From Archilochus colubris (Eukaryota; Chordata; Aves; Apodiformes; Trochilidae): a DNA stretch of 64,000 nucleotides. How positions within the stretch are numbered: the stretch's first letter is position 1; each line of letters begins with the position of its first letter. The DNA lies in assembly GCA_023079485.1 (NCBI GenBank), contig CM041091.1, positions 32,448,146 through 32,512,145 of the forward strand, written 5' to 3'. The notes beneath the pieces are model-generated. The model did no database searches. It was given only the letters and a program-made list of their open reading frames with translations, and was not told the origin of the DNA. The position numbers and the translations under genes are program-made. Positions 11,851-24,100 of the stretch are shown in pieces.

Positions 11851-13230
11851 GTTTCCATGGGAGATGGCCTTCAGAAGTAATCTGCCCTAACAATAACATT
11901 TTCCATCCATCCATCCGAGCTGTGCCCAGCACGTGGGCTCCTTCTGAGGCCAAGCATAATCAGTGAACAGGGAAACTCCAGAGAAGCTGAAAAGAAGATT
12001 TAGAGCTCGTTACCAAATGGAGCCTAAACATTAATTTTGAACACGCAGAGGCAGACAACACAGATGTCATCAGGAACAAATCTGAGGCTTTAGAATCTCA
12101 ATTTGATCCTCCTGGCTGGGTGGCCGGGCAGGCTGCTGGGGACAGCAAGTGAGAACAAGTCAAGGAATGTGCCTCCTGAACAGCACCCAAGGCTTTAGCT
12201 GCAGAAGTCAACAGAGCTTTGGGTGTCCTGCCCTGCTGACACGTGGCCCAAGATCCCAAATGGATGTGGAGGAACCCTCTTGGCTGGTGTTAAATGTAAT
12301 AGAGAAGAAAGGAGGTGAGTAAGCAGAAGGAGATGGAGCAAATGTAACCAGGGACCAGCTTCTGCCAAAGGAGCAAGGACTGATCTCAACAACACTGGCT
12401 CCAGGACAGGTGAAACGAGGCAGGAGTGGCTGGTATGAGCAGGATGAAGGGCTTGGTGATGTGGAGGGACATTTGCATCGAGCTCCTCCATCCCACTCAG
12501 CATTTGCTTTTCTCACAACATGCTGAGACTTGTGACAGCAAAACCCTTGCAGAGGTCTTGTTCAGAACCTCGGGAATCGAGTTTCAAAATGTTTTATTCT
12601 AGATTCCCAGTTGAATATTTTGGAAATAAAGCTTGCAGTGGAACAGAATCCATTCCCCTGGCAGCCTTGTGCAGGCTTGGTTTCCCAGAATCAAGTGATT
12701 TTTTTGTCAGCATGTCCTCCCTCTCATCCTCAGTGCTTTAGACAGAGGAGCTGAGCATTAAGGGTGTGTGAAAACTCATGACTGAAGCATAAACCTGTTT
12801 CCTACAGGTGGTATTTTCAGTAATGTTGATTTTCAGCATGTAGAGGCTGGCCTAGAGAGGTCCCTACCCTAGTGACAATGCAGCAGATCTTTGTCAAAAG
12901 GGGAAAAGATGGAAATAATTTTAGAGCTGGCCCTGAGAGTTGAGTCACTACTGGCAGAAAACTCATTCAGTTAAATTCTGAGCTGATTGAACTTGTTGTT
13001 TTGCCTTGGATGTCAGCACCTTTGCTAGCTTCCTCATGGAGATGGAAACTCTGTGGACAGGAAGAAAGCAAACGATCCCCACGGTCCTTCTGCAGTGACA
13101 CTGGGGTCCAAGCCACTGAAACGTTTTGCTGTAACAGAGCTAAGCCCCGTGGGTAGGCACAGCTTCCTTGCCTCCCAGTGCAGAGGATTCAGCTCCTCAG
13201 TCACAACCTGCTTTTGGCACAGCCTTTCCA

Positions 13231-13670
13231 ATCACAGAATCATAGAACTGGCTGGGTTGGAAGGGACCTCAGAGATCATCAAGTCCAACCCTTGATCCAC
13301 TCCTGCTGCAGTTCCCAGCCCATGGCACTCAGTGCCACATCCAGGCTCTTTGGAAATATCTCCAGACACAGAGAATCCACTACTTCCCTGGGCAGCCCAT
13401 TCCAATGCCTGATCACCCTCTCCAGAAAGAAATTCTTTCTCATCTCCAACCTAAACCTCCCCTGGCACAACTTGAGACCCTGCCCTCTTGTCTTGCTGAG
13501 AGTTGCCTGGGAAAAGAGCCCAACCCCCCCCTGGCTCCAACCTCCTTTCAGGGAGTTGTAGAGAGTGATGAGGTCTCCCCTGAGCCTCCTCTTCTCCAGG
13601 CTGAACACCCCCAGCTCCCTCAGCCTCTCCTCACAGGATCTGTGCTCGAGTCCCTTCACTGCCTGCTCCT
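13231..13670 (-). mobile_element. CR1 LINE 3' fragment (young subfamily)
   Basis: The 3' end lies at the left (CAGAATCATAG tail units, then GGTTGGAAGGGACCTCAGAG), and the 5' truncation is near 13670. On the minus strand it encodes a CR1 ORF2 C-terminal remnant with [26 protein letters not shown] and [20 protein letters not shown]. It is nearly identical to the copies at 23.8 and 62.7 kb. No target-site duplication was found. Confidence 0.93.
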
Positions 13671-16600
13671 GGTTGTTGTTACTCGAGTCACCTGCGCCGT
13701 GGCTGCGAATAATTTCAGCATCATCCTTCTCCTGGTGACCCTACAGCCCTGCACTGTCCCGAGCACCTGAGGAGTCCTGGTTATTTATGGGTTTATCCTT
13801 CTGCTTCTCCTGCCAGGCAAGGAGCACAGGCAAGGGGCTGGCTGAAGGCCAAAGAAGGAGTCAGAGCATCCCAGTGCCAGGAGGATGTGCTGGGTACCCC
13901 GTACTCACAGGGACATTCTGGCTCCACTGAAGGTTTCCAGCAGCACAAAAGGGAGATCAGGCTCAGAAGCCACACTCCAGTTGCAGGGGAAATCCTGAAT
14001 TTCACAGAATCTAACAGCAAGCAGACATACTTTTTAACAAATGGTTCATATCCAGGGGACAAGCATGTCTCTGTAATATGATCAACATGTTCTAGGCCAG
14101 AGAGTATCTGAATCAAAGAGACCTGATACCCTAAACAAGTCATTAGAGAGGGTTGTAATGAGCAGCAGAGTTCTTACTACATCTGGGGTAGGATGGGATT
14201 TACACCAAACCTAAAAATCCTTCTTTTATTTCACAGGGTGTTTGCTGCAGACATCCAAGAGCTTTGTGTTTCAGCTCCCTGCTTTGCTTGCTACCTCCTT
14301 CCCTCCCTCCCTGCCTTGGCTGCTGAGCCATGGGCCACTCCAGGTGATATCCAATGGAAACAGGTGACAGATAAAATAAATGGACCATGAAATGCAGGTG
14401 GGAACCCTCCTCTCACACGCTACTCACTGTCAGCCAGGATTGTGTCTGAATGGATTTAAGGTAAGCCAAGAATTTGTTGTTCATCATTCATAAAACCCCA
14501 GGCAGCACCCTAAGGATAAGCAGAAATGCACCAGCCATGGAGTTCAGGTGCCCCAGAGTAGGGCAGCAACCAGTGAAGGTAATTATGGGGGCAAAAGAGC
14601 CCATATTCTTCCCCTCAAAATACCAAAATTTGGGTTTTTTAGGGGAAGCATTAGAGGAAAGCCAACCAGCAAACCTTACCCTGCCTTTTCCTGGTCAGTG
14701 TTTTGGGCTGGGTGCAGGTTTATCACACCAGGCATGCACATCTCTGTGCTGCCAGGGAGAAGTTTGAGTTCCCAGCCCTATCAGCATTTCAGATTACTCA
14801 CTAAGTCCATGTTCTTCCCATCTCTGCTTGACATGTGAGACTGTCCATGAAAACTTGGCTGCTGGAGTAACTGTGCTGAGCTTCAGTTCCTTTCTGTTCC
14901 CTGACTGGTGGTTACAAGCTCTGGCTCTCCAGCACAGGCTTATGCACTTGTGATTATCCAGAATTTATATGCAGCCTTGCAGCTACATCATTTATTTGCC
15001 TGACAGCATTCCATTTAATGTCCAGTAACCTAGAAATGGGCTCATTTCAAGCTATCCTCTTACCTAACAAATGGAAATTAAGCCACCGTTTGGCTTTTAC
15101 CTTACTGGTGTCAAAGAAAACACCTTGGTGTTCCTTTTTCTCCTTTGTCTTAAGGCTGTAACACCTCATCCCTTTCCAATGAAAGCCCAAGGTGTTCATT
15201 AATTGTTCAGGATCAGCTCATCCTCCCATCCCACCCATCCAGCCCAGGGCAGGTAACACCACCCCCTAGCTCAGCCCTCTCCTCCTCTCGGCCCTCCAGA
15301 AAAGGCAGTGAGTGCTGGGAATGCAAAGGCAGAGCTGTTTATTTTCTGTGTGCTCTCCACATATTTTACAGGAGACAATTCAATCTGTTCCAGTGCTTAG
15401 AGGGCACATAAAATAAAGCAGTTATTGTTGCAGCAAGTCATGTTCTTTACCTTTAGGCGTGCCAAGATTAGGGAAGGGATCCCAGTGCCAAAACACTGAA
15501 AATTTTGCTGTGTGTTGCTAAATACCATACTTAAAGACTTTGTCTGGTATGAAGAACATAAATTTTGGCAGTCTTTTACCAGACACCCTGGAACCCAGCA
15601 GAATGGACACAGCAGAATATATATATAGGCAGGTTTTCCTTACAATGGCTACAGTGGTGCCAGTGCATTCCTGGAAGGTGGAAATACACGAAAGGCAGTG
15701 TCAGTGATGAAGAAAAGCTTGCTGGGCCTAATGTACCAGAAAAGCTTTTCAAGAACTCATCCTCACATAAAAATAACTCCAAAGAAGCTGCTAGGATAAG
15801 TGTCAGCCCAGCTTTGTAGCTTCACAGTTATCTCTCTAGCTTGCACACGTGGCTTTGCCTTGGACACCTGGACACAAACCCAGTGGCTCCGAGTTAGGCT
15901 TCATCAATCTGGTTGCCTGACAGAGACACCTTGATGTTTGAAAAAACACATTTCACTTTATGTTTGAAAGAACAAGTTTATTGTCACCTGCAAAACTCCA
16001 TTTCCTACCTTTCAAGCAATAGTAGTATTGTAACTGTGAAAATACAGAAGAAAGGCAGGCAAAGAAATTAAGGAAAAGGATCACACTCAGAAGTTTTCTT
16101 AAAAAAAAAAATTAGACAATGGAAACCTAAAAAAAAAAACTTTTAAAAAGGGGAGAAGGAACTGATAGTTATGCTTTCAATTCTTTTGGATTCAGGCAGC
16201 TAAAATCTCTCCTGAGACACTGAGTGGGAAACACAAGGTCACTGGAGGCTCTTCAGACATGACTCTACAGCAAATTAATAATGAAGGAGGCATATGTGAG
16301 ATGCTAGTGAGACTGTAACATCACACCTTTATATATTTATGAGATCAGTGAGAATAACTGACAAAGCAGGCACACACATTCAGGCAAGTGAGAGTTTCAA
16401 AAGCACTCAGCAGTCCCTCTGTGGGACAAGGCTCGAGCTATTTCAGTGGAGGCAGAACTATGCTGAGTCTGAGAACCTCTGCACATCTGAATTTAAAGCA
16501 CTCACTGGGCCTTTTTTCTGCAAGTGGTATGGCTTTTATATTCATTTCTCTCCTTAGCAGCTACATTCATGCTCACCTAAGAAAAAAAGAAGAGATTCAG

Positions 16601-16769
16601 CACTCACACAGCAAACCCTTGTTCCCTGTTACACTGCCCAACAAAAAAAAAAAAAAAAAGAGATTTTTGCTTTGTGGAATACCTTTACCTCTCTTGTTTG
16701 CTGATACCAATACAGGAATTAAATACAGGATAATCTGTGTGTTCCAAACACAAATATCATTGTTATATT

Positions 16770-17013
16770 AGTCTCAGTATTAAGAATGCTTTATTTCTCC
16801 CTCATTTACAAACCTGCAGCTTCCCTAAAACAAGTGAGGTTGTAGCAAGGACAAAATTTATGGGCAAGTTATGCAAAGCTGAAATGTTTCTAGGGCAATG
16901 TTTTATAGTCCCTTAGAGTTCCATGCATAATATTTTACAGTGTACTCAAAGAGCAGTTATTTACACACGTGTCTGAGGTTTTCTGTCAGGTTTAAAGTTC
17001 AGACTTTTCTCAA
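16770..17013 (-). other. EEF1AKMT2: Inferred 3' UTR of EEF1AKMT2
   Basis: This runs from the stop codon at 17014-17016 to just past a minus-strand AATAAA at 16790-16795. The exact cleavage site is inferred. Confidence 0.5.
16790..16795 (-). terminator. Poly(A) signal candidate for EEF1AKMT2
   Basis: The plus strand reads TTTATT, giving canonical AATAAA on the gene strand 219 nt beyond the stop codon. It is the first canonical hexamer I see downstream of the stop. Confidence 0.5.
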
Positions 17014-17141
17014 CTAATCTAATTTGTCCAAGATGGATGGCCTCACTTTTTTCCTTTGGAAAACCAATGCTGTTACACTGTTTCCAATTCTTCCTCCAAA
17101 GCAAAACTTGGGTGTTGGCAGCTCCTCCAGAATTTCAAATC
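17014..17141 (-). CDS. EEF1AKMT2: EEF1AKMT2 coding exon 6 (terminal)
   Basis: 128 nt with stop TAG at 17016-17014. It encodes [28 protein letters not shown] and a basic tail ending RPSILDKLD that mammals lack. Confidence 0.93.
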
Positions 17142-20100
17142 CTGCCAGAGAGAAATCAGAATTAGAAGGAAGTCATTTTATTCTCCTCTTGGATAACCCT
17201 TTGCAAACCATTCTTTATTTGCCTGGAAAACAAAGTCAGTTACTCTGGAAGTTTATAGGATTGTATTGTTGCAGTGCACCCCTGCTATAGGAGTTGAAAC
17301 CCTTCAATGGACAATAAAAAATCTTAGCTGGCTGCCTCACAAATTTTAATGGCAGAAAAGATGAGAACTTGCCAGTAATTTTAGTCCCCCAGAAGGGGAG
17401 GTTGGTTTAGGTCCACACTGAGTTTCAGGCCTCAGCATCCAGCATATAAAAACTGCCCTTTCCAGTGGATCAGCAGGTCACTGAGGAGGTGGCATGAAAG
17501 GTCTTGGTCACAGATTTGGGTTCCCCTTAAAAATGGGTAAGAAAATGGATTTCAAAGCAGATGGGTGAGAACTGGATCAGGCAGTGAAGGACCCGAAGAG
17601 AAAAAGTGGCACCTGGGTACTGAGCCCCCTCCTTTCCCTGCCCTGAAATCCTCCTCCTCCTCCAGTCTAAATAAATCCTGTCCTCCCCTTGGCACTGGCA
17701 AACCCAGAAGCTGCAATTCCTGAGGAAAGCAGAGGGCAGAGAGGCTGAGGCATTTCTGACTTGTGCTTTACCTTGTCCAGTTCTCATCTGAGGAAGTCAA
17801 GAAGCTAACACAGACTTTAGGATTTTTACTCATCCCATCTTTCAACAACCCCCTGAGTCAGGCAGTGGTTCTGCCAGCTGCTTACCTTCCCTGAACTCAT
17901 TCAGCAGCTCCTCCTTGGTCCAGTTGCAAGAGGTTATGAGGAAAAAGCCCTCTGGTTTCAGTGTGCTGCAGAGAGACTTCAGGTACTGCTGCCTCTTCCC
18001 CACTGCATCCTCTGGGTTGAGGCTGATGGCATCAAAAGTCCCCTTGTCAATGCAGATCTCAAACCCTGACAGCTCAGGGGAGGGAGCCAGGAAGTCTTCT
18101 ACCTAAACCAGAAGCCTCCAACTGTGAAAACAATCTCCAAGCAAACTAATACTTGAAAAGGAAAAGCCTCAAACCTGACAATAGGTGTGCTTAGGGTAAC
18201 CCAGGGGGTTTTCACTCTTACAGAGCCCTCCCAGCTTCTTTCTTCTCTGCATATCACATGATGTGCTGCAAACCAATCCATCTAAAGCTCAAACATCCTC
18301 CTAAAGTCATTATTTGTACTTTGATCCCTGGTTTCCCAGCTGCTGGGTGCTGGGCTCTGTCCAGAGACAGAACAGAGAGTGCCTGCCACAGAGAGAGTCC
18401 AAGTAACCTACAAAAAACTTCCCCCAGGTCCAGAGCTGGAGGAGAGCACAGGGTAGGAGGGAGAGGACTCCCACTGAAAGGCAGTCAGAGGATGGCTGAG
18501 GTCAGAAGGGACCTCTGGAGGTCACCTGCTCCTAGCAGGGCCTCTTGGATTTCCCTGCCACACAGCTACTGGTAAGGATTCTGTCCCTTCAAGATTTCAT
18601 CCTTTATTTCAAATCTGAGAGCCAGAATGTAGTAGGAAAAAATACAGAACTTGCCAAGTGGCAAATCACTGTTCTGCTCCCTGTCAGCAGCAGGGAAATC
18701 TTTTTAGCCCTCACGACTGTTAGAAACAGGAAAAAAATAGACCAAAAATCTTCTTTTGAGTACAGATTTATTGGGGTAAGAGTCCTCTCACAAATGAGTG
18801 TCAAATGAGGTTATTAATGTCACACACCCAGCACATCTGAATATCCTCTGGGTCATTCAGCCTTGGGTTTAACTGCTTTCTATTTCCTCAGAAAACTTCC
18901 TCTTAAAACTTACCTTGAATTTAATGTTAGAAATCCCTTCTTTCTCTCTTATTTTTTCTGAAAGTTGTATTGCTGAAGGAGAATAATCAATCCCAGTGAG
19001 GTCAGTGTAGCCAGACTTTGCCTAGGCAGAAGCAGAGAGCCTTAAGCAGTGTCCTAGCAACTTTATTATCCAGCAAGTGTATTCCTGATCTATAATCCAT
19101 CTCATCTCTCCTCCTATTAATGAACCCACACACTTTTACTCATTTTTACTCCTTTTACCATTAAAAGAGTTAAACAGATGGGGGAGTGACCTGAAATAAC
19201 TCCACTTTGCCTACTACCTCCTTGAAAGAGCTGTTGACTGGAAGCTGGTTTATGTCAACAAGTGGAAAACTTGAGCAGAACTGTGAAAAGTCCAGACCCC
19301 AGGGAGGAACAGGCTCTCTTATCTGCACCAAAAGTAACCTAAAAACCAGGGGGTTTTTTCAGGGATGAGAACATGTGCCATGCCAGGTGCTCCCAAAGAA
19401 GAAGGAAAACTCACTGGCAGTTCCCTAACGGTTGAGACTGAGCAATTATTTGGTTTATAACCCAAACTGTAACTGCCAACACACCTAATCCATGATATTT
19501 ACCAATAAAACCCATGGCAAGCCCTTACCTTTTTCTAATTATTGATGCTAATGTCTATTTGAATGCAATTATTTGCATGCTGCCAGGTCTTTGCATCAGC
19601 ATTTTTCAGGCAGGTTCTGTACCACATAAAAGAGACTTTCTCTTCATCTCCCTTTGGAGTGGGCACCCAGAACCCAGGCCAGCAAACTCAGGGAGTGAGA
19701 TCCCAACAATCCCTTTCCAAAGCAGGTGGCAGAGAGGCAGTGTGACATTTTTCACTCTGAGGCAGAAGCTGAAGTCACCAGATTTGGTTTGAAGTCACCA
19801 GATTTAGTTATCACAACTGGGCTGGGTAGCTCCAAACCCAACAGGAGAAGTTATTGGTCCTACAGCTGAGACAGGGGAGGAATCTTGGGTTTGGTTTGGT
19901 TTGGAACAATGCAGATTTTACCTCAGCATTAAGCTGTGGCATCTCCTTGTCCCCAAAGGCTGATACCTCAGTGGAGGGGAAAACTAGGAGAAGTTTTTTA
20001 AGCCAGCCTTTCCCCCAGCCCATGGCAGCTCAGTGCTAGGCAGCTGTTGTTAATTGCAGCCTCATTTCAGCTGAACACAAAGAGCATGTTTGTCTGCACT

Positions 20101-21083
20101 TGATGAAGAACAGCTTCTTGCTCAGGCTTCTGCCCACGTCCCTCCCCAGAGCAAACCAAGCTTCCTGAGATGCCTGAGCTGAAGAGTTTGGGGGTGGAAG
20201 AGCAGTTCCCACAAGAGCTCCTCTGTTTGGAAAGGAAGAGCTTGAGTCACTGCAGGGAGTTCCCATTCACTCCTGGAGTCTCTGGGGCACTGAAAGGAAA
20301 GTTTTAAGGATAAACAACACGAAAGCTGCTCAACCTGTAGGGCCTGACAAGGGATATGGAGAGGAGCAGGCACCCAAGTGCCAAACATGACCTGGCTGTG
20401 TCCTGCAACTGGACTCCTGTCCTGGAGGTGGTTGTTAAAAGCTCCCTGCTGCAGCTGCTGGTGTTTGGAAAAGCAGATTAAATAGCAGGAGGAATTCTGC
20501 AGTGTTGGCAGCACTGCTGCTGAATGCTCTTCACTTCAGAGAAGTTTCTCAGCCCTCTTGCCTCCCATGATACTCAGGAAAAAAAAAACCAAAAAAACCA
20601 GAGAAGGTCAGAGCTCTATAGGCAGCAACATTTCCTTAGGAAAGCTGGAATTTTGGGATGGCAAAAGAATTAGGTCATCAAAGCAGCCTCACAGAGTCTG
20701 CAGGGGTTGGACCCTGGCAAGAGGTCCCAGTTCTGTACCTGAAATCCTCAGAGCAACCAGAAAGAGAGGAGCCTCCAGCCACATTCCCCTTGGAGCTTCT
20801 GGATGGGCAGATCCCTGGATACAGGAGGTGTCTTCCCACTTAGCAGCATGCTGGATGGTTTGCCTCCCAGAGAGCCCAGTTCACACAGCAGCTTTTCTTA
20901 TTTTTGTTTTATTTCTTCCCTATTTTTCAGCTGCTCTGCCTTCTTTTTTGTGCAATATTCCCTGCTGGAGCTGCCAACACCTCACTGAGACTTAGCTGCA
21001 TTTCAGGGGAATTTTCTCACTCCAAGAAGTTTTTTTCCCATACTTGCCAAAAGAATCCTGACTTGAGTTTCCAAGCCTAGAAC

Positions 21084-21114
<31 letters not shown>

Positions 21115-24100
21115 AATTTTCTTTCCATCCACTATTCAAGTGCCAGGTCCTGCACTTTGGCCACAACAACCCCATGGGGAGCTCCAGGCTGGGCACAGAG
21201 TGGCAGAAAGGGACCTGGGAGTCTGGATTGCCAGGAAGGTGACCATGAGCCAGCAGTGTGCCCAGGTGGCCAAGAAGGCCAATGGCATCCTGGCCTGGAT
21301 CAGGAACAGCGTGGCCAGCAGGTCCAGGGAAAGGATTCTGCCCCTGTGCTCAGCCCTGGTGAGGCCACAGCTTGAGTCCTGTGTCCAGTTCTGGGCCCCT
21401 CAGCTCAAGAAGGAGATTGAGGTGCTGGAGCAGGTCCAGAGAAGAGCAAGGAGGCTGTGAAGGGATCCAGCAGAATTCCTGTGAGGAAGGGCTGAGGGAG
21501 CTGGGGGTGTTGAGGCTGGAGAAGAGGAGGCTCAGGGGAGACCTCATCACTCTCTCCAACTCCCTGAAAGGAGGTTGGAGCCAGGGGGGGGTTGGGCTCT
21601 TTTCCCAGGCAACTCAGCAAGACAAGAGGGCAGGGTCTCAAGTTGTGCCAGGGGAGGTTTAGGTTGGAGATTGGAAAGAATTTCTTTCTGGAGAGGGTGA
21701 TCAGGCATTGGAATGGGCTGCCCAGGGAAGTAGTGGATTCTCCGTGTCTGGAGAGATTTCCAAAGAGCCTGGATGTGGCACTGAGTGCCATGGGCTGGGA
21801 ACTGCAGCAGGAGTGGATCAAGGGTTGGACTTGATGATCTCTGAGGTCCCTTCCATCCCAGCCAATTCTAGGATTCTATGATTCAAGTGTGATCCTGAAT
21901 TATTTAGAAACAAAAAGCAATGTGATTTTTGAGGCATTTCCAAATGGGAACTGGACTGGGAACATTTCCTGCAGGAGAAACCCCAGTACTTGGAGGTGTT
22001 TAATGCCAGGGGGGAGGGTGCTCTTATGGCAGTTTCAGTGTTTTTAAAAGCTCCCAGGCTGCTGCTCTCCCCTTACAGAATGCAAATCAATTCCAGGTTT
22101 GCAGGAGGTGCCAGGATAAACCTGAAGTCTTGGAAAGAAAGTTTTTCTCTTGGATGGTTCAGTGATAGAGCTGGCTAGCCTTGCATTCAGCAGACATCAT
22201 TATTAGGCTTCAAAATTAATTTATTTTCATGAGATGAGCAATTCCTCCTCTTGAGATGACTTCTGTGCTACAAAGGCTTTAAACTCCCCTAAATCTAAGT
22301 CCATCTTCAAAAAAATTCCATTTTAAATCTGACTTTGACCCCTTTCCATTCCATCCACTACTGGAGAATGCAGAACAGAAACTCTGGCAGCTCCTTCACC
22401 AACTCCCAGACATCCAACCAAACCCAGGGGCAAAATGCCCCAGCTCCCAAACACCTGGATCCCTGGGACAGCTCAGACAGAACACACCTGCCAGAGAGTT
22501 CCCTTCCTGAGGAGTTAACCACTTTTTAAGTAATTTACATAAAAAACTGGGGTTTAACCAATTTCTGCATTGCTAATGAGCATAATTATCAGACCTGAGC
22601 ATGGGGAAAGGCTCTGGGTTTGCACACAGGGGTGCTGTGTGTGTCACTCAGCTTCATTTCCTTACCAGCAGGTGCTTTCCACAAAAAAATGGGGAGAAAA
22701 ATGGGAGGAAAAGTGGAAAGTTAGGCTGAAATAAAGGATAATCAGGCTGGCTGAAAGGAATTCCATCCATTTGGAATGCTGAGGTACTGACAGTCCAAGC
22801 AGCACCCAGAAAGCAGAGGTTTGAGCACAACTCCCCCAGTCTGCTGCTGGCTCTGCAGATTTAAAACCCCAAAAGCTCTGCTGGGGGAAGCTGTGACACC
22901 CCAAATCCCCAATCATTGCCTTGCCTCTACAGCACTGAGATAATAATTCCCCTGATAATTCCTCTTAAGCCACAGGAAAATATAAAAGCAGAGGCACAGG
23001 AACCTGTGTGCTGGAAAAAACAAAACAAAACCAAAAAAAACCACACAAAAAAATACCCAAAACCCCCCAAAATTCCACCCAGCCCACTCTGTAAATGTTC
23101 ATTTTGGTTGCTGCCTTTTTGCCTCTCAGCCACTGCTGAGAACTGAGAATTATTGCCTTGTCCCTACAGCACTGAGATAATAATTCCCCTGATAATTCCT
23201 CTTAAACCACAGGAAGATATAAAAGCAGGGGCACAGGAACCTGTGTGCCACTGCTGGGGAAAAAAAAACCCCAAAAAAGTCCACCCAGCCCACTCTGTAA
23301 ATGTTCATTTTGGTTGCTGCCACTCAGCCACTGCTGCCAGAGAACTCAAACCATTCAAAATGGTGCTTCTGGACCCCAAAAAATCCCCCAAACTTGACAA
23401 GATACCAACCAACTCCAGCAGTAAGAGACCATTCCCAGTACCAATGTCAAGGAGAGGGCTGTCAAGGGGCACCTTTTGTTTCTCCAGCCATCTGATTATC
23501 CGAGCCATACTTTCTTCTCCAAACCTAAGAAAAAGAAGGGCTGAGGTGACCAAGGCAGCCAAGACATGTGAGAGGCACCCCAAGTTTGTTTCATCACCCC
23601 CTCTCTTTCAGCTCTCACAAAATGGCTCTTCCTGAGGCACCTGGGTAACAACCACCAGAGCTCAGGTTCCACTGTTGCTTTTTTGGGAATTAAAAACTGA
23701 ATCACAGCCTTAAAATTCACCCAAAAACACCAACTCTGGGAGGGGAAGCCCTTGAGGTAATACAAAAACACAGCAACACCATCAACTTGCTGAGTTAAAC
23801 CAAGCTCAGGGGCAAAATGCTGGTTTTAGGAAGGAGATTGAGGTGCTGGAGCAGGTCCAAAGGAGGCAACTGGGCTGGTGAAGGGACTCGAGCACAGATC
23901 CTGTGAGGAGAGGCTGAGGGAGCTGGGGGTGTTGAGGCTGGAGAAGAGGAGGCTCAGGGGAAACCTCATCACTCTCTCCAACTCCCTGAAAGGAGGTTGG
24001 AGCCAGGGGGGGGTTGGGCTCTTTTCCCAGGCAACTCTCAGCAAGACAAGAGGGCAGGGTCTCAAGTTGTGCCAGGGAGGTTTAGGTTGGAGATGAGAAA

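Larger units (their letters stand above)
11051..16769. other. Intergenic region
   Basis: No exons were recognised. It contains two CR1 fragments (listed), short poly-A runs near 16.1 and 16.64 kb, and unique AT-rich sequence at 14.9-15.1 kb and 15.4-16.3 kb without obvious repeats. It separates the presumed FAM53B promoter from the 3' end of EEF1AKMT2. Confidence 0.6.
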
